Source: Clusia tigrina
Taxonomy: Eukaryota > Arthropoda > Insecta > Diptera > Clusiidae
NCBI GenBank assembly: GCA_920105625.2
Contig: OV050033.1
Span: 53,464,780-53,528,779, forward strand
Direction of reading: 5' to 3'
Length of the DNA stretch: 64,000 nucleotides
Of the stretch, positions 13,259 through 24,354 are shown piece by piece. The notes below the pieces were generated by a model that was given only the letters and a program-made list of their open reading frames with translations, ran no database searches and was not told the DNA's origin. Position 1 is the first letter of the stretch. Each line of letters starts with the position of its first letter. Made by a program: the position numbers and the translations under genes.

Positions 13259-14466
13259 GAGAGCACTATGAGAGGGAACTCTGATGTGAGGCAACCCTGA
13301 TGTGAGGTAGTCCAATGGGATGGAACCCTAATGTAACGGAACTCTAATGTGACGGAAGTCTAATGTGATGGAACTCTAATGTGAGGGAATTCAAATGAGA
13401 GGGAATTATAATGCGAGGGAACACAATTTTGAGGGAACTCTAATGTGATGGAATTATAATGGGAGGGAATTCTAATGTGAGGAAGTTTAATGTAAAGGAA
13501 ATTTAATGTAAGGCAACTCTTATGTGAGGCAATTTTAGTGAGAGAAATCTACAAAAAAGGGAACTCTTATGTGAGGTCACTCTAATGTGGGGTGACTCTA
13601 ATGAGAGGGAACACAAATGTGACGGAACTGCAATAAGAGGGAACTCTAATTGGAGGTAACTCTAATATGACGGAACTGTAATGAGAGGGAACTCTAATGT
13701 GAAGGAACTATAGTGTAAGACAACTCTAATGTGAGGGAACTCTGATATGAGGGAAATCTAAAGTGAGGAAACTCTAATGTGAGCGAATTTTAATGTGAGG
13801 CAATTCTAATGTGAGGGAACTCTAATGTGAGGGAATACAAATATGAGGGAACTCTGATGTGAGGGAAATCTAGTGTGAGGGAACTCTAATGTGAGCGAAT
13901 TTTAATGTGAGGCAATTCTAATGTGAGGGAACTCTAATGTGAGGGAATTAAAATGTGAGTGAACTCTTGTGTGAGGGAAATCTAATGTGAGGCAATTCTA
14001 ATGTGAGGGAACTATAATGCGAGGGAACGCAATTGTAAGGGAACTCTTATGGAAAGTAATTTTGATATGAGAGAACTCTACTGGGAGGGATCTTTAATGT
14101 GAGGTAACTGTAATGTGAGGGAACATTACTGTGAGGGAACTCTACTGTGAGGAAATTCTAATGTGAGGGAATTCTAAGATTATGGAACCCAAATGTGAGG
14201 GAATTGTAATGTGAGGTAACTTTAATATGAGGGAACTTTAATGCGGGGGATCTTTCATGTGAGGGAATTCTAATATCAGGAAACTCTAATATGAGAAAAC
14301 TCGAATGTGAAAGATCTGAGGAAACTCTAATGTGAGGGAAATCGAATGTGAAGTAACTGCAATGTGAGGAAACTCTAATATGATGTAGCTCTAATGAGGA
14401 AACTCTATTGCGCGATAATTTCTAATGTGAGGGAACTCTAATGTGAGGGCACTCTAATGTGAAGGA
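13259..14466. repeat. 1.2-kb minisatellite, unit ~16-17 bp (TAATGTGAGGGAACTC)
   Basis: It is an uninterrupted run of roughly 70 variant copies of TAATGTGAGGGAACTC. Variants alter GAGGGAA to GAGGCAA, GACGGAA or GAAGGAA and ACTC to ATTC. Blocks of several units recur as larger pieces (for example around 13760-13830 and 13870-13940), showing multi-unit duplication. Confidence 0.95.
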
Positions 14467-14979
14467 TGTTTTTGGAAGTTCAGTATGGAGAGGGACCCTT
14501 AACTTTTGTTTAAATATTTGTATACCAGGATTCGTAGATATGTATAATGTATAATGCATGTATAAGTAGGCACCTGGAAGATCCTTCCACTCTCTTAAAA
14601 CAAATTCAATATTCTGGAAATTTTGTATCTGATCTTTATGCCAACACTCATTGTTGTTTTCATTGTTAGCTGATATGATAGAAAGTTTCATTCTTCCATT
14701 CGTTTCATTCCGTTGTTTGAGGTGGTTCTGTTGATGAATTGGTGTTTAATTTCGCCTGTCCATTCTACATGTCTCCCGTTTTTAGAATAATTGTTTGCGG
14801 TTTTCTTGAGATTTGTGGAGAAGGCAGCGGCGATTTCATATTTTTCATATAGTCCTGGTGTGTGTTCCTTTCTTTTATAATTTTGGTCGGATTGAAGTAT
14901 CTGTGTTGCTATGATTTTAGTTGTTTCGCTCTTTAAACCAACAGAGACAAGACAATAAATGGCCACACAAACGCAATAT

Positions 14980-16270
14980 GCGTGATGAAAGCCTCAGTTC
15001 AATCTCTAAATAATTTGCAATCAAATCGATCCTAGGTTAGGTTAGGTTAAACTGGCTGGCCGTGGAGGCCTCACATGGACCTGGAAGGTCCTTTGCGGTG
15101 TCAGATCCGTTTAAAAACTGTACTATAAATTGTTAAACACAGAGACGCTCTTAGCAAATCTTAAGAGCGAAACTGTCTCTAGCTGTGCGAACACTTCTAG
15201 TCCTTCAAACCATCCTAAAGCCTGCAAAATTTATAATTCCTTTTCAGGAACAGATCTTTCGGAATGAGCGAAGAATATGTTACACTTCTGTGGATATGTT
15301 CTGAAACTCTTCTAAAGAAGCTGGTACTGTGGTGTGCTGTGAATCTTCGAATATTCATTTCATTTTAGAAAATTATTGATTTCCTTTTCAATATTTTTAT
15401 ATGAAACATTTTCCTCTCTGCTGGTAAAATATTAAATTTAATTCCGCTCCACATGAAGCTTGATTTAATTTGCAAACATTTCCTTTGGTGTTCATATCAA
15501 ATACCGAAGTAAACCTACCAGCTTCCCCACTGCCCTTGACAATATGGCGACTGGCTGCATTTTTGGGGGTGTTACTTTTGAATTCCTCAAAATTGCGTAT
15601 TTTCATTTATGAAATGCGGGGCACACTCAGTTGCGGAAGCTGGCAAATTTCCTTCTTTCTCTTTTTTTTGTTTTGTTTTATTCTGTGTGAGAAATATGGA
15701 AAATGTGGTTTTCAAGCATGAGTGCAGAACATGTGGAAATGGCCAGGATTTCATCCAAGTTAGTTTGCGATAGTATGTGTGTGGTTGCGTGTGTGTGTCT
15801 TAATGGGCGTGTGTAGTTTCATGTGTGCGTGCGTGTGTGATTTATGTGTGTTTCATTCGGAAATGCAAAATTTCATGTGGTTTCAATTACAGTAATGACT
15901 TGATGAGTCGGTTTGCAGAGTCCTTGTAGATGGGTGTACATGCAATGCGGTTGTTATGTTATGCAAGAGTTCATTTGGATAAAGTTTACACTAACATGTA
16001 TCCAAAATGTTTGTATACTTGTTTCATGATATGCTCGACCATCAATTTTACTCCGTGTCATGTTTTTAAGTCATATTATATCAGGTTCAGTTAATTGGCT
16101 TCATCTTAAAAGGATACCAAGTTACTACTTATGAGTAACTGGTTGTTTAGTTGGTGCGGATTTCATACACAAGGATCAACCGATTTGAATCTCTAAATTA
16201 GTTCACTGAAATGTATCAATTGAATTTATGAAATTAATTAAATAAATCACAGATATTCCAATTATTTTGG
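14980..16270. other. Non-coding DNA with GT microsatellite
   Basis: Apart from the dispersed repeat at its left, it holds an interrupted (GT)n tract at 15774-15853. No gene was recognised; open frames at 15397-15721 overlap on both strands without family features. Confidence 0.35.
15030..15340. mobile_element. Interspersed repeat beginning GTTAGGTTAGGTTAAACTGG
   Basis: The GTTAGGTTAGGTTAAACTGGC start, then GGCCGTGGAGGCCTCACATG and GTGTCAGATCCG, is a pattern I associate with dispersed repeats in higher-fly genomes. A shorter GTTAGGTTAAG relative sits at 26166. The family is not identified. Confidence 0.45.
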
Positions 16271-16279
16271 GAGGGAAGG

Positions 16280-16560
16280 TTCCGGAGTATTATCGAAGAA
16301 GTGGGGTGGCACAGAGTCATGACATTTAGTCAAGAGACCTTTAACATCTGCACAGACGGCTCAAAATGACGGACGAAGTACGAGCTGGATTATAGTGTGC
16401 TTCATCATTTTTCCAAAGGAAGTTGTTGCTAGGAGGAAAGCCACGGAGCTGGTCAACACTAAAACAGAAGGCAACTCCAAGGTAAACATCTCCGTAGATA
16501 GTCAGGCAGCGATAAAGGCAATTGCCTCATACCATATTACGTCCAACAAAGTTCTCATGA
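16280..16560 (+). mobile_element. RNase H domain remnant of a non-LTR retrotransposon
   Basis: Plus strand reads FNICTDGSK around 16341-16367 and, about 120 bp on, KVNISVDSQAAIKAIASY at about 16480-16533. TDGS carries the first catalytic Asp and DSQAAIKA the Asp-containing third motif of LINE-type RNase H. A TGA follows TDGSK directly, and the spacing needs frameshifts, so it is dead. Confidence 0.7.
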
Positions 16561-16681
16561 GAGGGAATATATAGAAAGGAAACACATAGAAAGGCTGCAT
16601 TTTTTAAGTGAAGTAATTAATAATTGATAATGCACAATTCGCTCTTTATTATCCTGAAGGAAGTGACTAAAGTTTTGAGCT

Positions 16682-16790
16682 TCTGTGATCAGTTTCAGGG
16701 CTTTTATGAGACCGAAATGAATAAAATTGTGGACAGTTTCAGGAATTTTATGAGACCGAAATTAATAGAATTGTGGCCAGTTTCTGAGCT
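16682..16790. repeat. Tandem duplication, ~50-bp unit
   Basis: CAGTTTCAGG, TTTTATGAGACCGAAAT and AATTGTGG recur in the same order twice. The small open frame through it is a by-product. Confidence 0.75.
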
Positions 16791-16974
16791 AGAAATAGTT
16801 AAAAAATTTCCAATAAATATGAAATAAATATAAAATAAAATTCCTCAATAATGTCTTCAAGTCAACACTTCCTTGTTAGCATGAAACTGTTTTTTTTATT
16901 CCACAGCTCAGAAGTACAATAATGTGGACCCTCAAACCAGTCAAAAGTGGACCGAACTAAAATGCATGCTCCCA

Positions 16975-17205
16975 CTACCCACTTCCTTCTAAACCTACTT
17001 TCTTCAAACCCACTTCCTTCTATACCCACTTTCTTCATACCCACTTTCTTCAAACCAACTTTTTTCTGTAACCACTTTCTTCTAAACCTACTTTCTTCAA
17101 ACCCACTTTCTTCATACCCACTTTCTTCAAACCAACTTTTTTCTGTACCCACTTTCTTCTAAGCCCACTTTCTTCAAACCCACTTTCTTCCATACTCACA
17201 CATAT
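16975..17205. repeat. Minisatellite CCCACTTTCTTCAAAC, ~16-18-bp unit
   Basis: About 13 copies of CCCACTTTCTTC plus AAAC, ATAC or TAAAC. A composite of several units (CAACTTTTTTCTGTA included) is itself duplicated. The minus-strand frame rich in EESGFEES is the repeat read through. Confidence 0.9.
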
Positions 17206-17209
17206 ACAC

Positions 17210-18110
17210 ACACTCAAAACATACTATAAAATTCACCAAATTTTATCCTTCCACATAGCGACCATTTGAGCTCTTCCGTTTTAGGATGTCTTTATAAATT
17301 GACAATAAATTCTTGTGGGCATAAAAACGCAAATGACATTTAAGGATTCCTTTTACGAGCGGATACTGGTCCACAATAATTGCTGTTCGGATTCTCTGCA
17401 CTTTGTTAAGGCCGAGGATAATAATAATGTAAGCAACTTCGCTTTAAGTACCACATTAAAAGTTCCCAAACATTACATTGGCAAGTTTCGAGTTGCTTTC
17501 AACGTGCAGAAGAGTAGCGTGGCCAAATTATTGCCATTTTTATTAGCATTTTTCATTTTCATATTAAGTGTGCATTCGTTTCCATTTTACTTTTATTTGC
17601 AGTGCACTTTTATGCAAAGTTTTCTTACGCGCAAGTGGCGAACTGAAGCTGAATGCAGCAGCTCCCACGTAAACTTGTGTTCTGCAGAATTTTTTGCCTT
17701 ACGAGCGTGCCACGAGAATTTCCGCTTTGTCAATTTCCTGTCGGTTGCAAAAGTAACTAAACCACAAACACACAGAAACACCAACACAAACACCAACACA
17801 CACACCAAAACACACAAATACCAACACACACAAGCTCCTACACAAAAACCCATGTACTCGTATACATACAGGACACAATGCGGTTCTCTTAATTTAATAA
17901 AGTTTCGCCTGCAACATGAATATGTTTTAAATGAATTACGTATTAATCATATTAAAAATAAATCCCTTTGTTGTTCTGTGTGCTTTATTTTCAAATTTAA
18001 CCATATTAAAATTTATTGTAGCACTTTTATTATTGTGTCAGCATTTATCACTGCAAATGTATTTTTATATTAAAATTTATTGTACACCGGAGCGTATGAG
18101 AAATATTTAT
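17210..18110. other. AT-rich DNA with a 252-codon open frame of doubtful reality
   Basis: The plus-strand frame 17315-18073 is the longest in the window. It opens with GTG, includes a CA-repeat-derived Thr/His/Asn stretch at 17760-17850 and low-complexity hydrophobic ends, and shows no known domain. Probably chance. Confidence 0.4.
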
Positions 18111-18111
18111 T

Positions 18112-18240
18112 ATGACGGCCTCGGTAACTTAGTGGCAAGCGTAGTACTCTGCTGCACCAGAGGTCATGAGTGGGATTCCAGTAAAGATGGGGTATGAAAC
18201 GCCTCTTTCCGTACTTCCACCGAATTGAGTCATTCAAAAA
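18112..18240 (+). mobile_element. tRNA-like SINE head
   Basis: GCCTCGGTAACTTAGTGGCA resembles a pol III A box (TAACTTAGTGG) and GAGTGGGATTCC a B box about 35 bp on, followed by unrelated AT-rich sequence. There is no full cloverleaf. Confidence 0.4.
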
Positions 18241-18529
18241 AATTCTGCCATATTCGTATCAATGTATCATTATTACTTTATTTGATTTATTTTTTTTTTT
18301 ATAATAATTAATCACAATATTTTTTGTGAAGATTATAGTGAACTAAACAAAGGAGAGTGTCCCATATTCACAACACATATTGATTTATATATAGTCTAAA
18401 GTACGGCAATATGGTAGTGTAAATAGGGATGCTTTGGTGTACTCTTTCTCGTACAAGAGCCAATCATTCGTATATCCTTGCAAAATTATTCAGACTACTC
18501 TCAGCTAGTATAATATTTGGTACCAACTC

Positions 18530-19430
18530 AGCCATCTTCACACTCATTTTGCACTTATTTTGTACCATTTCAAACTCACTCACTCACCACTTAATATAAT
18601 ATTTTGTACCGCTCCAACTGTGGAAAACCATTCGCAAATCAGTAAAATATGTTGTACCACTTCAACTGTATTCCAAGTCACTCTTTACTAAAAAATATAT
18701 TTTGTTTATCACTTTAAATGTCTTCACATTCATTCGGCACTCAGTATCATATTTTGTACCACTTCAAATATCTTCACACTCATTCATCACTCAAAACTAT
18801 TTTGTAACACTTCAAATATCTTCACACTCATTCATTACTCAAAACTATTTTGTAACACTTCAAACTTTTTCACACTCACTCGTCACTCAAAACTTTTTTG
18901 TACCACTTCAAATTTCTTCAAGCTCACTCGCCACTCAATTCTATTTTGTACCACTTCAAATTTCTTCATATTCACTTGTCACTCAAAACTATTTTGTACC
19001 TCTTTAAAATTTTTTTCACTCACAATTCAATCAAAATATTTTGCACCTCGTCAAGTATCTTCTTACTCACACTTCCCTCAACAAATATCCACTACTAATT
19101 CCAGCTCACTCGGCATTCAGTACCATATTTTGTACCACTTCAGATTTCTTCTCATTCACTCATCAATCCACGAATATCTCCTACTAATTCAGTCTTCAAA
19201 CTCGCACGCCACTCAACCCAATACTTTGTACGAATTTATCTGTCTACATACTTACTCGTCGCTCAGTACAATATTTTGTACCAGTTCAGATATCTTCTTA
19301 CTCAGACTTCACTCAATAATATTTTGAGCCACTTTTTTTTAGTAATCCATTGTCTCAAATTCACTCACCACTCAGAGCAATATTTTGTACAAATTCACTG
19401 TCACAAACTCACTCAGCCCTGAACCCAGTC
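18530..19430. repeat. Degenerate tandem array, unit ~55-60 bp
   Basis: ATTTTGTACCACTTCAAAT, ATCTTCACACTCATTC and ATCACTCAAAACT recur in that order about 15 times. The best-preserved copies lie at 18750-18980. Plus-strand frames at 18702-19327 rich in TQNYFVPLQ are repeat translations. Confidence 0.9.
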
Positions 19431-19660
19431 CCTCATCAAAGCATTGCTTAGTCCCAGTCCCTCACCCCAAAGTAATTTCCGAAACGAGAAAAGGATACGA
19501 ATCGACTTCAATAAGGTGAAAATGCCATTTAGAGTAGCAAGCGATCGAAATAATTGGTTCAGTTGGACCAAATCGAAGCTTCAATATAAGTCCATAAGTT
19601 CAGCATGGCCCTTTTTTACTATAATGAAAATATGTTCAAATCCTTATTAGTGATAATCCC

Positions 19661-19725
19661 GAAACGGATAATTATTCAATATACACTCTGATTATCGGAA
19701 TGTATATTGAATGATTATCCGTTTC
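19661..19725. repeat. Near-perfect inverted repeat (25-bp arms, 15-bp loop)
   Basis: GAAACGGATAATTATTCAAT and on to 19685 pairs with 19701-19725 with one mismatch. A 15-bp spacer separates them. It could form a stable hairpin in RNA or a small foldback element. Confidence 0.85.
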
Positions 19726-19987
19726 TGTTGTTTTAGCAGAAATATTTTTAAATTGACGCCCAGGTGACTCATCATTTGGATGTTGTACACTCAGCTGACT
19801 GACAATATTATATGCAACATACTCGTATGGTTAAATCGGGTTGGACCGAATACCATGTATTCCATAACGTAGGTGTGTCTATTTAACAAACCACTCCCAT
19901 AGATGTGAAGTGGTATTTCTAGTTAAACGCTGACTATACTGGATCCATTAATATTAAATAAAAACTTGATAATTAACACTAAATATA

Positions 19988-20336
19988 CAAGGTCCAGGAA
20001 AAACTAAACAGGACTTTTCAAAAATAGCTATTTCTAGTCAGGCCATCTATTGGCAATTCAATTGTCAACCACTCTCCGTATTCACCTGATTTGGCACCAT
20101 GTGACTTTAGGCTTTTCGGAAAAATAAAATTGCCTCTGAAAGGAAAATGTTTTTCAAAGGCTTGCACCGACATCTTGAGGGACATCCCAGCCAACGATCT
20201 AAAAACACTCTTTCGACTTCCTTTTTGACCATGCAAATCGTAGCATTGAGTCGGAAGGGAACTATTTTGAATCAAAAAAACTTTTCCTATCTGTTCCTAT
20301 ATTTAAAAAGTCCTGTTTACTTTCGTATCCACCTCG
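19988..20336 (+). mobile_element. 349-bp mariner-derived MITE (copy 1)
   Basis: It is flanked by TA on both sides (19986-19987 and 20337-20338). Terminal inverted repeats start CAAGGT and contain ACTAAACAGGACTTTT; the right end is the diverged complement. The interior reads, on the plus strand, NHSPYSPDLAPCDF then LFGKIKLPLKGK, the third catalytic block of a mariner (DDD type) transposase C-terminus. The first two catalytic blocks are absent, so it is non-autonomous and internally deleted. Compare the copy at 44096-44441. Confidence 0.85.
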
Positions 20337-20477
20337 TAATATTTTGCAGGAAGTTTTTCTTCGTTTTACAAAATTCCACATAATAATGGGTATGATAGTT
20401 GATATTACTCTCATATACACAGAATTGTGTTTAGCCACTATATCCAATTGTATTCATAATTCGTGTACGTATACAAA

Positions 20478-20572
20478 GTTATATCAGGAAATATGTCAAA
20501 GAATATGTCAAGGAATATGTCCAGGGAATGTCAAGGGATATGATAAGAGATATGTCAAGGGATATTATTATT
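20478..20572. repeat. Short tandem repeat AAGGATATGTC
   Basis: Units of ~12 bp of the type ATATGTCAAGGA repeat about eight times with changes. A second block of the same family lies at 20950-21038, on the other side of a LINE fragment. Confidence 0.8.
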
Positions 20573-20579
20573 AATGTGT

Positions 20580-20870
20580 AGGATATTTAAAAGCACCTTG
20601 ATCTTACGATCTATTGTGCCCCCATCAGAGGTTCAAAGTACATCTTTGAGTCCTATCTTCTGGATAAACGTGATGACAAGTTTTGGCTCCAGAGGTTTCA
20701 CATCACTAGCAGAGCCTTGGAAGAATCCCAAGTATTTCCTGCGGGTGTGCATGAGAGCCGGGCATTGTGTCGCACATGCAAGGACGTCTCCTCTTCCTCC
20801 ATACAGAATCTGCAGGAGCCGTCGGAGATGACCCCCATCCTCACCATATGTGAGTTCAATTTACAGTGTC
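20580..20870 (-). mobile_element. C-terminal zinc-knuckle-like end of a non-LTR retrotransposon
   Basis: Minus strand reads VISDGSCRFCMEEEETSLHV, then (frame-shifted) CPALMHTRRKYLG. The C..C...EET..H pattern followed by CPAL is the cysteine/histidine cluster that follows RNase H in several insect LINE ORF2 proteins. Frameshifts show decay. The repeat blocks around it are the AAGGATATGTC family, so the LINE may have inserted into that array. Confidence 0.6.
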
Positions 20871-20949
20871 CTGTGTTATCCTAAGATTATTCTTACAGAG
20901 ATTGATGAGCGATTCAAATCTTTTTAGGTAGTATGTCCCTAGCAGACTC

Positions 20950-21038
20950 TTTGATATCCTTCAAAGAATATGTCAAGGGATATGTTCAGGGATATGTCAA
21001 GGAATATGTTCAGGGATATGTTAAGGGATATGCCAGTA
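20950..21038. repeat. Short tandem repeat GGATATGTTCAGGGATATGT
   Basis: AAGGGATATGTTCAGGGAT-type 12-bp half-units alternate; same family as 20478-20572. Confidence 0.8.
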
Positions 21039-21289
21039 GTAGTCGTGGCACTTACCCTACAATTACCCCACCCTTTTTTGTTAGGCGTTTTATAGTGGGC
21101 GGTAATGCAGGTTATACTGCCAGTTTACTGCCAGAGCTAATGCCCTTACAGAAAACTATGCTGCCTTCATCTAGTATTCCATTGTCGCTGTGAGCTTTCT
21201 ATATTGTTCACATTCAACCTGTACCACTAATGTATAGCGCAGTTGTAGATAAAACATATAAAGACTTTATCTTTATGTTTAAGAATGTC

Positions 21290-21450
21290 TGGAATATTGG
21301 AAATGTCTTTTGCTTGCAATCAAATATCATTTGGAACATTGGAGATGTTTTAGACTTGCTTTTCTATCAAATATCATCAGGAACATTGGAGATATATTAG
21401 TTTTGCTTGCAATCAAATATTATCTGGAACATTGGAGATGTTTCGGGCTT
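21290..21450. repeat. Tandem repeat, ~50-bp unit, three to four copies
   Basis: GGAACATTGGAGATGTTT followed by TTGCT and AATCAAATATCAT recurs at 21293, 21332, 21380 and 21427 with small changes. Confidence 0.8.
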
Positions 21451-22134
21451 TCTTGTATGAGTTTTGAAATGCTGCATATTTCTGACCTAAAATTCTGTAT
21501 ATTTCTCTGCTCTAATCCTATGAAACATCAAAATTTGTGCCTCCTTCTCTCATACGGCAAGAAAACTCTAAAATTCAGGATGTATTTATAAGGAAACAAC
21601 TTAAGGAAATCTGTCTAGTTCACATTTAAATAACAAAGAAGGATCCAGAAAACAAATAGAGAACAATATCCTTCAAAATACGTGACAAATCGGAGCGTCC
21701 AATATATCGATCATAGACATATTGATACAATTCTTGTTTAGTTCAAAATATAGACAATAGATACACTAATATATCTATAGTTCAGTTCCTCTAAATTACT
21801 GTCTTATCATTTCGTTTTGACTTTAATATTCAAGCAACTTTCCACGTCGTGTTGCAGTCTTCTGTACTCAACTGACATTTGTAACAGTTGAATAGTATCT
21901 CTGGCAAAATCTACAATTCTGAAATGAAAGGCAAATAATTAATCCGGCGCATAATTGAATTTCTGCACCTGGTAATGAGCAAATGAGAAAAGTTTGCCGG
22001 CAACGAGGCAACAACAGGGATAATTGTCATTTTGACATTTATATGAAAGGAATAATTGTAAAACGTGTGCAAATACATGCAAACTCGGAACGTAATAATA
22101 AATAAGTTTTAAATAAGTTTTCCCCCTATCAGGA

Positions 22135-22342
22135 CGAGCAGCAGAGGAGTGTAGAGCAGATCACAGCAGGACAGCACAGGGCAGAATAGAATACAGCAGA
22201 ATAGAACAGAACTCAGTAAAGCAGTGTAGAGTAGGACTCATTAGCAGCAGTGTAGAGGAGGAGTCAGCAGAGCAGTGTAGAGGAGGAGTCAGCAGCAGCA
22301 GTGTAGAGGGAGACTCAGCAGAGCAGTGTAGAGCAGGGCATT
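22135..22342. repeat. Purine-rich minisatellite GCAGTGTAGAGGAGGAGTCA
   Basis: Units of ~27-30 bp built from GCAGTGTAGAG, GAGGAGTCAGCA and GCAGAGCA repeat about six times and decay to the left into GAATAGAACAG words. The minus-strand Leu/Ser/His frame is the repeat translated. Confidence 0.85.
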
Positions 22343-22344
22343 TC

Positions 22345-23480
22345 ATAGTTGACCATATTTATATGGCTAGAATTAATGTTAAAAGTTTATCCTGCCCTAC
22401 CTAACCTTAGGTCACCTGAACCTGTCTTGCCTTATCTTCCATTAACTCCAATCTACTTTCCTTTACTTGGCTGCCTCTCCTCACTCAGCCTCACACAGCT
22501 TCACCTCCAGCCAACGAGGTAGGCAAAATGATATTTGCCATGAGAAATTTCAATTTCCTAACAAAAATCAACGATAATGGACTGTAAATTGAATAAATAA
22601 CGAATGAAGCATACGAAAGCGGCAAATTGGATTTGGGCTACTTTGAAAAGCTATTTAAGCAGGTACATTGCCACAGCCCGCAGGACCGCGCCCCTTCCGC
22701 ACCGCCACTCAGTAAAAGTGAGCTAAAATCTAATAAAATTGTTTGAAAGTTGCACGCGCTACTTTCGTGGCGTGGTTGAGCAGTGGACGTTGAATTTCAT
22801 GTCTGATTGAGTCAGGTCGCATTTGGGATTACAAAATACACCTCACAGCAAACACACACGCCCACACAAACACAAACACATACATGCACTATAGTGTATG
22901 TGTGAGCTGAATTTAACAAAGGCAGGTAAAGTCATCTTTCATGCTCGTGCACTTTCGCGGCCTTCTCTCTGGCATCACAATATCACTTTGTTAGTGTTCG
23001 CTTGGCACTTTTGACATTTTCCCACATTGTTATTCCTTACATTAAGCAGTTGTTGCTGTTAGTGTGCGAGTGTGTGCATATTATGCGTATATGTTTGTAA
23101 GAGTGAAATGCGTGTTTGCATTAGTTACGTTGTCATTTTGACATTTTCCGTTGGTAATTAAGAGTGATTGAAAGGTCGGCCTCCTGCTGAAAAAGAAATT
23201 TAATTTTGCCACTCTCATAGTGCGCTCCGCGTCTCTGCCAATCCTAACTTATCTTGCTGTGGGAAGCAGTTGTTCAAACTGAATTTTAATGAATTGATTT
23301 TTCCATTTTTCGCATTTATCTTCATTTATTATGCAGAATTTTTAGTTACGCAAATACGAATATGAAGTGGATTCGATAGTGCTATTTTACGGTCAAAAGG
23401 CATGTCGAATGAGTGTTTTATATGGTCGGCTGGGATTTCGGAACTAGCCTTTTGGATGACTTCTAGGCCCATAGTTTTAT
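22345..23480. other. Unique, moderately GC-rich non-coding DNA
   Basis: No gene was recognised. Short CA and GT tracts occur near 22850 and 23060. It lacks the arrays seen on either side, so it may contain conserved regulatory DNA of the gene downstream. Confidence 0.35.
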
Positions 23481-23485
23481 GGGCT

Positions 23486-24062
23486 TTCCTTTCATCGCTT
23501 TCCTTTCATCGGCAAATGAATTTTTCCGAAAAGGTAAAAGCCACACGATGCCAAATCAGGCAGGATTATGGGGAGTGGTTGACAGTTAAATAGCCAATAG
23601 AAGGCCTCACTAGCTCAATCAAACTCCAAAAAGCCAGCGCACAGATGAATTTCAATGAAGATTTTGTTTGATCTTTGATGAATTCACGCACGGTTTTGGG
23701 GGAATCTGCGGAGATCACGGATGTCGTTGGCGAACATGTTGGTCATCATTTATGTGCTCAGGACAGTTTTTAAACCACTCATGATCTCTATCATGGTATA
23801 GACAGTCATCAACATAAACTTGGTTCATCAATAGAAACGTTTCGGTAAAAGTTTTACCAAGTTTAAAACCAAACCTAATATTAGCTCCTTGGTCGATGCT
23901 TATTTTTGTACTAATGACACAAAGATACTGCCACTTCAAAGGCAATAATTTCGCTTTTATTAGTCCAAATATCATGAAGTTTTGACAGTGCATCGGTGAA
24001 GGATCTACCTTTCTTTTTCAAAGCATGTAAGGGCAATAGATGGCCTTACTCTATAAGGACTT
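23486..24062 (-). mobile_element. Decayed mariner with N-terminal and C-terminal transposase parts
   Basis: Minus strand from about 23895 reads IRFGFKLGKTFTETF, NQVYVDDCLYHDRDHEWFKN and on, the N-terminal DNA-binding region of a mariner transposase (FCFKLGK.. ..DDCLSR..VHEWFKRF). After a stop and a loss of the middle, GAGGCCTTCTATTGGC at 23600-23615 leads to NHSP and a frame-shifted LAPCDF block. It carries the same CTAGTGAGGCCTTCTATTGG junction word as the MITEs. A diverged GGCCATCTATTGCC lies at 24031-24045 on the same strand. Confidence 0.7.
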
Positions 24063-24354
24063 ACTGAGCTTGTTTAGAACCTTTCACCTGCACCTTTCAA
24101 GAATTTGACACGAGATCTTCACGTGAATTAAATACAATTTAGAATAGATATATAAGTATATATTATGCAACAGTATTCAAAATATTATTATAATTATTAT
24201 TATTATACCTTAGTTATATCTGCAAGGGATTGGGGAATGAGTATTACCAACTAAGGCTTTCAACTCGAAGGGAAATCCATTTAGAAAGAATAATTTTTCA
24301 ATCGAAAACTGGAGCAGGATTCCAAGTATTCAAAATAATTATTACACTCTTATT

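Noticed and set aside
13259..14466. CRISPR-like array
   Set aside because: There are no constant-length spacers; the units are contiguous variants of one ~16-bp repeat in an intron-bearing eukaryotic genome. The same holds for the other arrays.
15030..15060. Telomere-like GGTTAGGTTAGGTTA repeat
   Set aside because: There are only two to three units and they are part of a dispersed repeat; dipterans do not use this as a telomere.
17315..18073. 252-codon plus-strand open frame, the longest in the window
   Set aside because: It begins with GTG, includes a translated CA repeat, has no recognisable domain and no splice or neighbour context.
20018..20275. Minus-strand 85-codon frame
   Set aside because: The mariner similarity is on the plus strand of the same DNA; this frame is its shadow.
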